64,000 bases of DNA, taken from NCBI GenBank assembly GCA_946186205.1, contig CAMHMH010000006.1, positions 62,001 through 126,000 of the forward strand, read 5' to 3'. A model generated the notes under the pieces. The model did no database searches and had not been told where the DNA came from. It saw nothing but the letters and a program-made list of their open reading frames with translations. This stretch comes from an uncultured Fretibacterium sp. (GTDB lineage Bacteria; Synergistota; Synergistia; Synergistales; Aminobacteriaceae). Positions 8,263 through 17,566 of this stretch are shown in pieces. The position numbers and the translations under genes were made by a program. Position 1 is the stretch's first letter, and every line of letters starts with the position of its first letter.

Positions 8263-10008
8263 TTACTCGTACTCCAAATACGCGCCCTTCATCGGACTCG
8301 CCGCAAGCTCGCTGAAGAGTCGCAACACTCCGCGCTGATATTTTTTCGCACGAGGCTTCCAGTTCTTTCTGCGCTCAGAAAGTATTGCGTCAATCTCTTC
8401 AGGACTCTTCCTTTCACCCTTAACGCCAACAATGTTTAGCTTCCTCGCAAAAACATCAAGCTCTATCATGTCGCCTTCCTCAACAAGTGCTATCGGTCCT
8501 CCCGCTGCTGCTTCGGGGCTGCAATGTCCTATCACCGGCCCAGTTGAAGCTCCCGAAAATCTTCCGTCAGTTATGAGAGCTATTGCCCTTCCCAGTTCCG
8601 CGTCTGAGCTTATAGCCTCGGAGGTGTAGAACATTTCCGGCATTCCTGAACCCTTGGGGCCTTCGTAGCGAATGAATACTGCGTCGCCCTTGCTGACTTT
8701 GTGATGTAGTACAGCGTCAAGGCATTCTTCCTCGCTGTCAAACGGTCTGGCGTTCAGCACAGCTTTGTACATTTCCGGCGGGCAGGCTGTATGCTTAATC
8801 ACAGCTCCTTCCGGGGCTAAGTTTCCTTTGAGCACCGCTATGCTTCCTTCAGTGCCGATCGCTTTGTCGTATGGCCGTATTATGTCCTCTTTCGTTATGC
8901 TGATGCCGTATTTCCTGTTGGCCTCGTCAAGCCATTTCTGACACCGTTCGTAGAAGCCTCCTGCTTTAAGCTCATCAAGATTTTCACCGAGCGTTTTTCC
9001 TGTTACTGTCATTGCGTCAAGATGAAGGACTGATTTTATCTCCTCCATGATAGCCGGGACTCCTCCTGCATAGTAGAAGAACTCAGCCGGCCATTTCCCA
9101 GCAGGACGCAAATCAAGAAGGTAATGCGCTCCCCTGTGAAGACGGTCAAAAGTATCACCCGTTATTGTTATGCCGTACTCGTGAGCGATTGCCGGAAGGT
9201 GAAGCAAACAGTTTGTGCTGCCTGAGATTGCAGCGTGAACCATGATTGCATTCTCAAAACTTTTCAGCGTTACTATGTCGCGGGGCTTTGTGCCTTCTCT
9301 CGCAAGCTCTACGATTCTTTTTCCGGCGTTATATGCGTAGTCTACAAGGTCAGGGCTTGTAGCAGGGAGCAAAGCACTTCCGGGCAGTGAGAGTCCTAAC
9401 GCTTCGGCCATGATCTGCATTGTTGAGGCCGTCCCAATGAACGAACAAGCTCCGCATGACGGGCAGGCGTTGTATTTAGCCCACGTTAATTTTTCCTCGC
9501 TGATTTCTCCGCGCTCGAATTTCGCCGAGTACATACCGAGCTGTTCAAGAGTCAATAATTCCGGGCCTGCGCTCATTGTTCCGCCGGTTACCATTATTGA
9601 CGGGATATTTACGCGCGCCATTCCTATTAAGTTGCCGGGCATTCCTTTGTCGCATGACGAGATGAAGACTCCGCCGTCAAAAGGTGTTGCGTTCGCGTGA
9701 ATCTCTATCATGTTCGCGATCATTTCACGGCTGGCGAGGCTGAAATTTATTCCGTCATGGCCCTGGCTTTCACCGTCGCAAATGTCAGTGCAGAAATATC
9801 TTGCTCCATATCCCCCGGCTTCAGAGACTCCCTTTCTCACAGCTTCAACAAGGCTGAACAAATGACCGCTTCCCGGGTGGCTGTCTCCTGCTGTGCTCTC
9901 GATGATGATTTGCACCTTGCCTAAGTCTTCAGGCTTCCACCCCGTGCCTATCCTCAAAGGGTCAAGCTCCGGGGCAAGTCTGCGTAATTTCTGGCTCGTA
10001 AGCTCCAT
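8263..10008 (-). CDS. IlvD/Edd-family sugar-acid dehydratase
   Basis: 581 residues. Iron-sulfur ligand cysteines of the family are visible: CTDICDG near residue 73, SSCDKGMPGNLIG near 118, and CPSCGACS near 185. The C-terminal LITDGRFSGASTGPVIGHCSPEA motif is typical of dihydroxy-acid dehydratase and 6-phosphogluconate dehydratase. Next to GntP, Eda and KdgK it more likely dehydrates an aldonic acid (gluconate, galactonate or similar) to a 2-keto-3-deoxy acid than makes branched-chain amino acids. The exact sugar acid cannot be read from sequence. GGGGGTAACATC precedes the ATG. Confidence 0.9.
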   Translation of the reverse strand: MELTSQKLRRLAPELDPLRIGTGWKPEDLGKVQIIIESTAGDSHPGSGHLFSLVEAVRKGVSEAGGYGARYFCTDICDGESQGHDGINFSLASREMIANMIEIHANATPFDGGVFISSCDKGMPGNLIGMARVNIPSIMVTGGTMSAGPELLTLEQLGMYSAKFERGEISEEKLTWAKYNACPSCGACSFIGTASTMQIMAEALGLSLPGSALLPATSPDLVDYAYNAGKRIVELAREGTKPRDIVTLKSFENAIMVHAAISGSTNCLLHLPAIAHEYGITITGDTFDRLHRGAHYLLDLRPAGKWPAEFFYYAGGVPAIMEEIKSVLHLDAMTVTGKTLGENLDELKAGGFYERCQKWLDEANRKYGISITKEDIIRPYDKAIGTEGSIAVLKGNLAPEGAVIKHTACPPEMYKAVLNARPFDSEEECLDAVLHHKVSKGDAVFIRYEGPKGSGMPEMFYTSEAISSDAELGRAIALITDGRFSGASTGPVIGHCSPEAAAGGPIALVEEGDMIELDVFARKLNIVGVKGERKSPEEIDAILSERRKNWKPRAKKYQRGVLRLFSELAASPMKGAYLEYE

Positions 10009-10034
10009 GATGTTACCCCCTCAGATTCTCACAG

Positions 10035-11387
10035 CTAGAACACGAGAGAAATTATCAGCGCGACAATAAACCCTGCGAGTCCCACAAGAGTCTCCATTAT
10101 TGTCCACGTCTTAAGCGTTGTAGTCTCATCGAGTCCGACAAGAGACTTCACAAGCCAGAAGCCAGAGTCGTTGAAGTGTGAGCAGACTGTTGACCCTCCA
10201 GCAACGGCAGCAACTACGCACGCTTTGTATAACGGTGTGAGGCTCTGCACTGCGGGCATAGCGGCGACGATTCCGGCGGCCATAGTCATCGCAACTGTAG
10301 CACTTCCCACGCATATACGAACGAGAGTCGCAACGAGGAACGCAACTACTACTATCGGCATGTTCACGGAGGCTACAGCATTCCCGATGAGATTGCCGAT
10401 CCCCGAATACTGAAGGACGTAACGCAGGACTCCGCCGCAAGCCGTAACAAGCAGTATCAGCCCGGTAGGCTCAAGGGATTTCGTCATGACCTTTTCGAGC
10501 TGCTCCATCGTGTAGCCGTGCTTGAGTCCAAGTCTGTACATCGCGAATATCGTAGCAATGAGAAGCGCGACAAACGGCTCTCCCAAGAAGTTGAACACGG
10601 GCATAACGTCAGACATTGCCGGAATGAGTCCAAATACTGACTTGAGTATGATTAATACGAGCGGTATCAGGATTATTCCCGCGATTGTTCCGAAGGGAGG
10701 AAGTTTCGACTCTTCAAAGTCTTCCTGATTGCGTACTGCTTCAGGGACCGGGACAAAATATTTCTTCCCGCAGTACGCGCCCCATATAGGCCCGGCGACA
10801 ATCATCGCAAATGTTCCGCAGAATATACCGATGAGAATCACGAACCCCAAATCAACGCCGATCATATTCGCGACAAGAACAGGGCCGGGAGTCGGAGGTA
10901 TAAACGCATGGCCGACAGCGAGTCCCGCAAGCAAAGGAATCGTGTAGAAGAGGGCTGAACGGTTCGTGCGTTTTGCCAGCGAGAACGCAAGAGGAATGAG
11001 AATGATTAACCCCGCGTCAAAGAAGACAGGAATCGCAACAACAAGCCCGGTGATTCCCAATGCCCAAGCCGCTTTCTCGTCCCCGAATTTCTTCACCATC
11101 GTAACCGCTAGAGTCTGCGCTCCGCCGGAAGCCTCAAGAATAGCTCCGAACATTGAGCCGAGCCCTACAAGCAGAGCTATTCCCCTCAGAGTATTTCCCA
11201 TGCCGTCATTCACAGACTTCACAATCTCCGTCAATGGCATCCCCGCAATGAGTCCGATTGCAATCGCGCCGACAAGTATTGAGATTATCGCGTGAACTTT
11301 GTACTTGATGATGAGAAGCAGAAGAATGATGAGACCGATTAACGCGCCCGCTATCAAACGGGTAGAATCCAACATTACGCCTTCCAT
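10035..11387 (-). CDS. GntP-family sugar-acid permease
   Basis: 450 residues from the ATG at 11387, selected because GGGAGG lies about 10 bases upstream; the longer frame to 11507 has no such site and adds a repeat-derived tail. The protein is almost wholly hydrophobic, with 12 or more segments. Family phrases include FIPPTPGPVLVANMIGVD and the C-terminal GGSTVCSHFNDSGFW. GntP proteins import gluconate and related hydroxy acids with protons. The gene lies 26 bases upstream of the dehydratase, so uptake and breakdown are probably one operon. Confidence 0.94.
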   Translation of the reverse strand: MEGVMLDSTRLIAGALIGLIILLLLIIKYKVHAIISILVGAIAIGLIAGMPLTEIVKSVNDGMGNTLRGIALLVGLGSMFGAILEASGGAQTLAVTMVKKFGDEKAAWALGITGLVVAIPVFFDAGLIILIPLAFSLAKRTNRSALFYTIPLLAGLAVGHAFIPPTPGPVLVANMIGVDLGFVILIGIFCGTFAMIVAGPIWGAYCGKKYFVPVPEAVRNQEDFEESKLPPFGTIAGIILIPLVLIILKSVFGLIPAMSDVMPVFNFLGEPFVALLIATIFAMYRLGLKHGYTMEQLEKVMTKSLEPTGLILLVTACGGVLRYVLQYSGIGNLIGNAVASVNMPIVVVAFLVATLVRICVGSATVAMTMAAGIVAAMPAVQSLTPLYKACVVAAVAGGSTVCSHFNDSGFWLVKSLVGLDETTTLKTWTIMETLVGLAGFIVALIISLVF

Positions 11388-11499
11388 TATGTGAAAGCCT
11401 CCCTTGTTGTTTTGATGGACATATATTTTTGTGGAAATTATGAAAATTATATCGGCTGATATTTTTGCGGTCAACATAGTATTATTGCTCATATCGAAT

Positions 11500-11760
11500 C
11501 GAATCACTCAGAAAAGAATCGCCGATTCGGTTTTGACTCATAGACTAGGTTTTGAGAGCTTCAATTTTTGATTATCGATTCGGTTTTGACTCGCCAAGTT
11601 TTGATTATCGATTCGGTTTTGACTCGTAGACTAGGTTTTGAGCGTTTCAAATTTTGATTGTCGATTCGGTTTTGACTCGCACAGTTTTGACTCATCGATT
11701 CGGTTTTGATTTGTACGTTCGGTTTTGAGCGTTTCAAGTTCAAATCGTTGATTCAATTCC
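11500..11760. repeat. T/G-rich intergenic repeat array A
   Basis: Short direct repeats built around the core TCGATTCGGTTTTGACTC. A 28-base unit occurs exactly at 11566-11593 and 11599-11626 and with one change at 11652-11679. A second phrase, TAGACTAGGTTTTGAG, occurs twice between them. Partial units continue to about 11760. On the minus strand the array reads through as a peptide rich in KTES/QNRID, but without a ribosome site. Related arrays occur at 31437-31750 and, as remnants, near 20775 and 51730. The rest of 11388-11974 shows no gene. Confidence 0.85.
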
Positions 11761-11974
11761 GGGAGACTCAGAAGCGAATCGCCCTCCGAATGTTGACATT
11801 TTCAGAAACCCGCGATATTATACGCAACCCAATCGATTGAAAAAATTCCACGTCTTTTGAAAAACAATGCTGAAGGGATTTTTGCGGACTCATTCAGTTT
11901 GCACCCGTCAGGATTCATATTCGGCACTCATAATTTTCCGCGCACTTTTTTTGACCTTTAACAGGAGGCACAAT

Positions 11975-12892
11975 ATGAGCTGGTTCAATGTTAATGCGTA
12001 TCGCAGGGAAATGGTGAAGGAACTTAGCGAAGCACTCGAAAAAGGTACAGCCCCTTGGCAGCAGCCTTGGAGCGAAATACGAAAGGGATGGCCGAGAAGC
12101 GCAGTAACAGGAAACATATACGGACGCACAAACGCAATGAGGCTTTACGCAAGAAGCAGGAAGAAGGGCTATACAGACCCGCGTTGGATGACATACAATC
12201 AGGCTTTAGACATGGGCTGCCACGTGAAAGCAGGCGAGGTAGGGACGAGAATAGCATTCATAATCGACAACCCGCAGGAGGCAAGGGACATTAACGGCAG
12301 AATTTTGCGCAAGCCAGACGGAACGCCAAAGATGACTCATGACTGGGTAACGATAATTCATTATGTCTTCAACGCAGAGCAGGTAATCGGAGCTGATACA
12401 CATTTGCCGGCACTCGAAATTCACGAACCCCCGGTAAAATGCGACAAGGCCGAACGTATAATCACCGAGTCTGGAGCGTCAATCATATTCGGAGGGGACG
12501 AGGCATTTTACGATTATCTTGCTGACCTGATAACACTTCCTGAGCGTGAGACATTCAAGACAAATGCTGACTATTACGCGACGGCACTTCATGAGCTTGT
12601 GCACTGGACGGGACACAAGAGCAGGCTTGACCGCGATATGAACAGCGATATACAGGCGTATTCATTTGAGGAGCTTGTAGCGGAAATCGGCTCAATGTTC
12701 GTATCAATGGAGACAGGGATCGATCAGACAAAGGAGCATTTCGACAATCACGCGGCGTATGTAGGCGAGTGGATAAGAAGAATAACGGACGACAAGAACG
12801 TGTTAATCAAGGCTATGCACCTTGCGAATGAGGCCGCCGAATATATTCTGAAGCACGAGAGAGAACGCGAAAAGCTAGAGAAAGCATCATGA
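11975..12892 (+). CDS. ArdC-like antirestriction protein with metallopeptidase domain
   Basis: 305 residues from the ATG at 11975, which follows AGGAGG (11963-11968) by 6 bases. The N-terminal domain (residues about 5-130, including APWQQPW and YGRTNAMRL) is the ArdC single-strand-DNA-binding type. The C-terminal domain has a zincin motif HELVHWTGH with a downstream glutamate in SFEELVAEIGSMF. Such proteins protect incoming plasmids or phage from restriction and are usually on mobile elements. Here no integrase or plasmid gene is next to it, so it may be a remnant of transfer or a domesticated gene. A terminator follows immediately. Confidence 0.9.
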   Translation: MSWFNVNAYRREMVKELSEALEKGTAPWQQPWSEIRKGWPRSAVTGNIYGRTNAMRLYARSRKKGYTDPRWMTYNQALDMGCHVKAGEVGTRIAFIIDNPQEARDINGRILRKPDGTPKMTHDWVTIIHYVFNAEQVIGADTHLPALEIHEPPVKCDKAERIITESGASIIFGGDEAFYDYLADLITLPERETFKTNADYYATALHELVHWTGHKSRLDRDMNSDIQAYSFEELVAEIGSMFVSMETGIDQTKEHFDNHAAYVGEWIRRITDDKNVLIKAMHLANEAAEYILKHEREREKLEKAS

Positions 12893-12902
12893 GAAAAATT
12901 TG

Positions 12903-12931
12903 CCCCCGGTGAGAGATTGCCGGGGGTATTT
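12903..12931. terminator. Terminator between ardC-like gene and galK
   Basis: CCCCCGG (12903-12909) pairs with CCGGGGG (12920-12926) around a 10-base loop and is followed by TATTTTGTT on the plus strand. It separates the two convergent genes. Confidence 0.8.
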
Positions 12932-12948
12932 TGTTGCCCTGTGAAAGT

Positions 12949-14133
12949 TTACGCATGTTCGATTCTTCCTGCACCGTCTGTGATTCCTGTCTCGTAGAAA
13001 CTTGCTTTGCGTCCTGTGAGCCTCTCATACTCTGAGCCTATATGATTCTTGAAGTCATTGACCTTCTCGCCCTCAACTATGCTCACTGTGCAGCCTCCGA
13101 ATCCCCCGCCCGTCATCCTTGAGCCTACAACGCCGGGAAATTCCCACGCAAGCGACGCTAATATGTCGAGCTCTGGAACTGTTACGGCGTAATTGTCCCG
13201 TAGCGATACGTGTGAAGCGTTCATTAATTTTCCGAATGTCATCAGATCCCCGGCCTTTAACGACTCAGCAGCTCTTTTAGCGCGTTCGTTCTCACTGACT
13301 GCATGAAAAGCCCGGCGCAAGTTCACGGGGTCTTTCACCGTGTAGGACAATTCGTCAAGCTCATTCATCGACAAATCACAGAGGCATGATATATCGCGGA
13401 CTCGTTTTATGTCAGCTAATGCCTGCTCGCACTGCTGGCGGCGCAAATTGTATTCGCTTCCTGCGAGGGAATGAGGCACATTTGAGTTTGTGATGATTAT
13501 TCTGTGAGCGCCAAGCTCAACGGGAGCGTATGAATATTCGAGTGTCGAGCAGTTGAGAAGTACAGCGTGATTCTTTCTGCCCATGCTTACGGCGAACTGA
13601 TCCATTATTCCGCATCGGACTCCGACGAAATTATTTTCCGCTTCCTGTGAGTATAACGCCGCTTTTACTCCGTCAATCCTGAACCCTAAAAGCTCGCTGA
13701 ATATTTTCACCGTCAAGACTTCGAGGGCTGCTGAAGATGAGAGTCCCGCCCCGTCAGGAAGATTGCCATAATACAGAATATCAACGCCGTATAAGAATGA
13801 GTTGCAATGACTCCTGATTGCGCTTACGACTCCAAGAGGATAATTTACCCAAGAGCGCGGGCCTTTGAGTTTCTCTGTGATTCTGTCGTACTCAATCTCG
13901 AACGGTGAGTCATAATCTGCGTCAAAGTTCATTGAGTAGAGCCGCAATTTTCCGAGTGAGTTTACCTGAGCGAGCGCGTAAATTCCGAAATCGATTGCGC
14001 AGGGGAATACGTATCCGCCTTCATGGTCTGTATGTTCGCCGATGAGATTGACTCTTCCGGGTGAAAAGAACGGTTCTGCAACTAAATCTGAGCCGAAAAT
14101 TTTTCCGTATGCTTCGTACATTTCTTCAAGCAT
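12949..14133 (-). CDS. galK: Galactokinase
   Basis: 394 residues, standard for GalK. It phosphorylates alpha-D-galactose to galactose 1-phosphate at the head of the Leloir pathway. The N-terminal PGRVNLIGEHTDHEGGYVF signature, the ATP-binding LPDGAGLSSSAALEV and the C-terminal GSRMTGGGFGGC motif are all intact. The ATG shares one base with the stop of the upstream RelE-type toxin gene (TAATG), so the two are translationally coupled. The Mgl galactose importer lies just upstream on the same strand. galT and galE are not in the window. Confidence 0.97.
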   Translation of the reverse strand: MLEEMYEAYGKIFGSDLVAEPFFSPGRVNLIGEHTDHEGGYVFPCAIDFGIYALAQVNSLGKLRLYSMNFDADYDSPFEIEYDRITEKLKGPRSWVNYPLGVVSAIRSHCNSFLYGVDILYYGNLPDGAGLSSSAALEVLTVKIFSELLGFRIDGVKAALYSQEAENNFVGVRCGIMDQFAVSMGRKNHAVLLNCSTLEYSYAPVELGAHRIIITNSNVPHSLAGSEYNLRRQQCEQALADIKRVRDISCLCDLSMNELDELSYTVKDPVNLRRAFHAVSENERAKRAAESLKAGDLMTFGKLMNASHVSLRDNYAVTVPELDILASLAWEFPGVVGSRMTGGGFGGCTVSIVEGEKVNDFKNHIGSEYERLTGRKASFYETGITDGAGRIEHA

Positions 14134-14408
14134 TATTGAACCTCCTTGTAGATTTCTCTGCGGTGTCCGACTTCAGTAACAAGGATTAAAACTTTATTGT
14201 CCTGAATGTCTGCAATGATTCTGTAATCACCTACACGGTAACGCCAATAGCCTTTGCGGTTTCCCTTCAGAGGTTTCCCGTAAGCGCGTGGATTTTCACA
14301 GCCTTCAAGATTTTCATCAATCCAGTCATATATCTTTTCGCTTTCGGAAGTGTCCATCTTTCTGAGCTGCTTATATGCTTTCTTGTCGTAATCAACTGTA
14401 TACTTCAC
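14133..14408 (-). CDS. RelE/ParE-type toxin
   Basis: 91 residues. The N-terminal YDKKAYKQLRKMD helix and the C-terminal RYRVGDYRIIADIQDNKVLILVTEVGHRREIY fold are typical of RelE mRNA interferases, with basic residues in the expected place. It overlaps the antitoxin gene by 4 bases (ATGA), the normal antitoxin-toxin coupling, and its stop overlaps the galK start. Confidence 0.93.
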   Translation of the reverse strand: MKYTVDYDKKAYKQLRKMDTSESEKIYDWIDENLEGCENPRAYGKPLKGNRKGYWRYRVGDYRIIADIQDNKVLILVTEVGHRREIYKEVQ

Positions 14409-14644
14409 TGAATAAGCCCCAGCCTTCTGCCGACTTCCTCATGAGTATACGTTACGGGGTTAGCCTGATATTCTTCCCATGCCTTATCCGCTGCTCTTGC
14501 GTCCATAAAGTCCTCCATGTATTCGAGTACAGCTTCTTTTGCGATCTCTCCTAAGGGGCAGCCGATTTCCTTTGCACAAGCCTCAGCGAATTTCGCGTCA
14601 ACATCATCAAGCTCAAATGTGTACGTATGAATCATCCTTATCAT
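14405..14644 (-). CDS. RelB/DinJ-like antitoxin
   Basis: 79 residues from the ATG at 14644, with AAAGG just upstream; a longer frame to 14707 is not supported. The short N-terminal strand and helix (TYTFELDDVDAKFAEACAKE) fit a ribbon-helix-helix DNA-binding region. The C-terminus (YQANPVTYTHEEVGRRLGL) is the likely toxin-binding tail. It probably represses its own promoter and neutralises the RelE-like toxin. Confidence 0.85.
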   Translation of the reverse strand: MIRMIHTYTFELDDVDAKFAEACAKEIGCPLGEIAKEAVLEYMEDFMDARAADKAWEEYQANPVTYTHEEVGRRLGLIQ

Positions 14645-14730
14645 TCTGCCTTTCTGTAAAAATTTTGGGGGTGATGTAATTATGACAGAGGGGAAAACTT
14701 TTTGCACTGAGGGAATTAATTTGACCTACA

Positions 14731-14762
14731 AAAAAGAGTCCCCCAATCTGATTAGGAGACTC
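14731..14762 (-). terminator. Terminator after mglC
   Basis: On the minus strand GAGTCTCC and GGGGGACTC form an imperfect hairpin followed by six T residues. It separates the mgl operon from the toxin-antitoxin/galK unit. Confidence 0.6.
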
Positions 14763-14788
14763 AATGTTTTTATCTCACCGAGAATTTT

Positions 14789-16012
14789 TTACTTCCTGCG
14801 GTATTTCGTCAAGTCAATCGCAACAGCTACCGCTATGATTACGCCCTTGATTACCTGCTGCCACATAGGCGACACGTTGATGAACTGCAAGCCGTACTGA
14901 ATGATCGTGAAGATTAACACGCCCATGATGATTCCGCCGACCTTGCCTATACCGCCGTTCAGTGAGACACCGCCGACAACGCATGCCGCAATAGCATCAA
15001 GCTCGTAGCCGTTCCCGTAGTTGTTCGTAGCTCCTGCTGTCCTCGCCGCCTCAAGTACTCCCGCGATACCGTAAAGGCACGACGCAAGAATGAAGATGCC
15101 CATGATGTTGCGGAAAACGTTAATTCCTGCCACAACTGCCGCTTCACGATTTCCGCCGATAGCGTAGACGTTCTTCCCGAACACTGTCTTGTTGAGAATG
15201 AACCAGATTATTACGCAAATCACTACAGCAATCGGAATCAATATGCTAATTCCGGGGAAGCCTTTGTAGATTCCGCTGAAGAGTCTCATCTGACCTAACT
15301 GCGCGAAGTCGGGTCTTATTCCTCCGATGGGCTGCGAGTTGTTCGGGGGCATGTCGAAATACAGAGAACACGCGCCGTAAATGATAACCTGAACAGCAAG
15401 AGTCGCAATGAACGGGTGCATGTCATATTTCGCGACTAAGAATCCATTCAGCGCGCCGAATACCATACAGGCAATAATAGCTATGATGATTGGCATCCAC
15501 ACAACGACCTGCGGAAGGTCAGGGAAGAATCTGTTTGCGTATGTTGCTGTCTGCATCATTGAGGCCGAAATTACAGCCGCGAGTCCAACCATTCGCCCCG
15601 CTGAAAGGTCTGTGCCCGCTATCAAAAGCGTGAAGCAAATACCAAGTGCCATGATTAATTTTGTGGACGACTGAGTGAGAATATCAAGCGCGACTCTTAT
15701 CTGCATGAATCTCGGCTGAAGGATACAAATCACAACAACAAGTACTAACATTGCGAGAAGTATTGCGTTGTTCGTCAAAAATTCTGTGAATGTTTTCCCC
15801 GCGAGTGCTGCTTCTTCTTCTGTCTTGTCCTTCGACATGTAACCTTTCAGCGCGGAGCATACGCCTATGATGATTAGGAATATGGGAAGGTCGTAAATCT
15901 TCCTGTTGAGTCCCATCGGTTCTTTCAGAAAGTAAAGCGCAACGCCCAGTACGAGGAATATTAATCCCCCGATTGTCATGAGACGCTTTGAACGTGATTT
16001 TGTTTCCGCCAT
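14789..16012 (-). CDS. mglC: Galactose/methylgalactoside ABC transporter permease
   Basis: 407 residues with about ten hydrophobic segments. Family phrases include LLIAGTDLSAGRMVGLAA and the C-terminal LDAIAACVVGGVSLNGGIGKVGG of the ribose/galactose permease family. It sits 18 bases downstream of the ATPase gene and completes the importer. Ahead of the usual permease core are about 80 extra N-terminal residues with two membrane segments, making it somewhat longer than the E. coli protein. AAGGAGGACAAATCATA precedes the ATG. Confidence 0.93.
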   Translation of the reverse strand: MAETKSRSKRLMTIGGLIFLVLGVALYFLKEPMGLNRKIYDLPIFLIIIGVCSALKGYMSKDKTEEEAALAGKTFTEFLTNNAILLAMLVLVVVICILQPRFMQIRVALDILTQSSTKLIMALGICFTLLIAGTDLSAGRMVGLAAVISASMMQTATYANRFFPDLPQVVVWMPIIIAIIACMVFGALNGFLVAKYDMHPFIATLAVQVIIYGACSLYFDMPPNNSQPIGGIRPDFAQLGQMRLFSGIYKGFPGISILIPIAVVICVIIWFILNKTVFGKNVYAIGGNREAAVVAGINVFRNIMGIFILASCLYGIAGVLEAARTAGATNNYGNGYELDAIAACVVGGVSLNGGIGKVGGIIMGVLIFTIIQYGLQFINVSPMWQQVIKGVIIAVAVAIDLTKYRRK

Positions 16013-16030
16013 TATGATTTGTCCTCCTTG

Positions 16031-17566
16031 TTATGCTGCTGTTGTGTCCTTGCGCCCGGCAAACTGAGTCGCAAGTGCCATGATTTTTTCCTGCGTGTAT
16101 TCTCCCTTGTTTAGGAAACCCGTAACGCGCCCCTCGCACATGACCATGATACGGTCAGACATTCCCATAAGTTCGGGCATTTCGGACGAGATCATGATGA
16201 TAGATTTTCCCTGCGCGATTTGCTCAAGCATTATGTTGTAGATCTCGTACTTTGCTCCTACGTCGATTCCTCGTGTAGGCTCGTCAAGAATCAGAATGTC
16301 CGAGTTCGTGAGAAGCCAGCGCGCAATCAAAACTTTCTGCTGGTTGCCTCCTGAAAGATTCTGTATCAGCGTGTTCAATGAGGGAGTCTTAACATTGAGC
16401 TTCTTGCATTCGGTGTCAGCGTCAATGCGTCTCCTGTGATCGTTCAGGACTCCGAAATGAGCGTAATGCTTCTGATGTGCGATGACTGTATTTTCGAGAA
16501 TGGGAAGGATTCCGAATATACCCGTTGCGCGTCTCTCTTCCGTAAGCAATGCAAGCCCGCGTGATTTTGCGAACCCCGGCGACTTGTTCACGTACGTTTT
16601 GCCGTTGAGGGTAATTGTTCCTGACGCAATGCCCCTGAGTCCGAACAACGCTTCAACAAATTCTGTCCTCTGCGCACCGACAAGACCGCCGATGCCAAGT
16701 ATCTCCTGCCTGTGCAATTCAAAGCTCACATTCTGGAATGACTTTCTTGCAGTGGAGCATACATTCTCAACTTTCAGCACAACTTCTTCTGACGGTCTGC
16801 CCTCTCTCGCCGGGAACTGATTAGTCATCTCGCGCCCTACCATCTGTTTTATGATGAAGTCAATCGTCAGCTTCTCACCGTTTGAGTCTGTTACCGGCCA
16901 TGTGCCTACGTATGTTCCGTCACGCATGACTGTAATCTCGTCGGAAATCTCTAGTATCTCCTTCATTTTGTGCGAGATATACACGAACGCCACGCCCTGA
17001 GCGCGCAAACGGTTAATGATCTTGAAGAGGTGATCTACTTCCCTGTCTGATAATGATGATGTAGGCTCGTCAAGAATTATTATCTTTGCTTTCATGTCGA
17101 CAGCCCGCGCAATTTCCATCATCTGAAGGATAGCCGCTGACTGTTCGCCCGCCATCGCTAAAGGATCAACATCAAGCTCCAAGTCCTCAAAGAGCGCTTT
17201 AGTCTTCTCGTACATTGCTTTGTGATCAACGACTCCGAAATGGCCGGGGAATCTTCCGAGATAAACATTCTCCATGACCGAACGGAAGCGAATCGGGTGA
17301 AGCTCCTGATGTACCATTGCGATTCCTTTGTCCATTGCCTGACGCGCTGAATGTATTTCTGCCTTCTTGCCCTCTAAGAAAATTTCTCCTCCGTCAGGCT
17401 CATATATCCCGAAAAGACACTTCATCAGCGTAGACTTGCCCGCTCCGTTTTCACCCATGAGAGCGTGTACCGTGCCTTTGCGGACATTGAGATTAACATT
17501 GTCGAGAGCCTTTACGCCGGGGAATGTCTTTGTGATGTTCTTCATCTCTAGCAAATATTCGCTCAC
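16031..17566 (-). CDS. mglA: Galactose/methylgalactoside ABC transporter ATPase
   Basis: 511 residues with two tandem ABC domains. The first has Walker A GENGAGKSTLMKC, and Walker B IIILDEPTSSL. The second has the signature LSGGNQQK and Walker B ILILDEPTRGID, with a degenerate Walker A, as in MglA/RbsA. It energises uptake from the cytoplasmic face. It starts with GTG, overlapping the TGA of the upstream binding-protein gene (GTGA), so it is translationally coupled to it. Confidence 0.95.
   Translation of the reverse strand: MSEYLLEMKNITKTFPGVKALDNVNLNVRKGTVHALMGENGAGKSTLMKCLFGIYEPDGGEIFLEGKKAEIHSARQAMDKGIAMVHQELHPIRFRSVMENVYLGRFPGHFGVVDHKAMYEKTKALFEDLELDVDPLAMAGEQSAAILQMMEIARAVDMKAKIIILDEPTSSLSDREVDHLFKIINRLRAQGVAFVYISHKMKEILEISDEITVMRDGTYVGTWPVTDSNGEKLTIDFIIKQMVGREMTNQFPAREGRPSEEVVLKVENVCSTARKSFQNVSFELHRQEILGIGGLVGAQRTEFVEALFGLRGIASGTITLNGKTYVNKSPGFAKSRGLALLTEERRATGIFGILPILENTVIAHQKHYAHFGVLNDHRRRIDADTECKKLNVKTPSLNTLIQNLSGGNQQKVLIARWLLTNSDILILDEPTRGIDVGAKYEIYNIMLEQIAQGKSIIMISSEMPELMGMSDRIMVMCEGRVTGFLNKGEYTQEKIMALATQFAGRKDTTAA

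Noticed and set aside
11560-11745. A minus-strand reading frame of about 60 codons in repeat array A
   Set aside because: It is the translated repeat, with no ribosome site and a KTES/QNRID low-complexity product.
11500-11760. CRISPR array
   Set aside because: Repeat spacing is irregular (33, 53 bases), spacers are too short or repeat-like themselves, and no cas gene is near.
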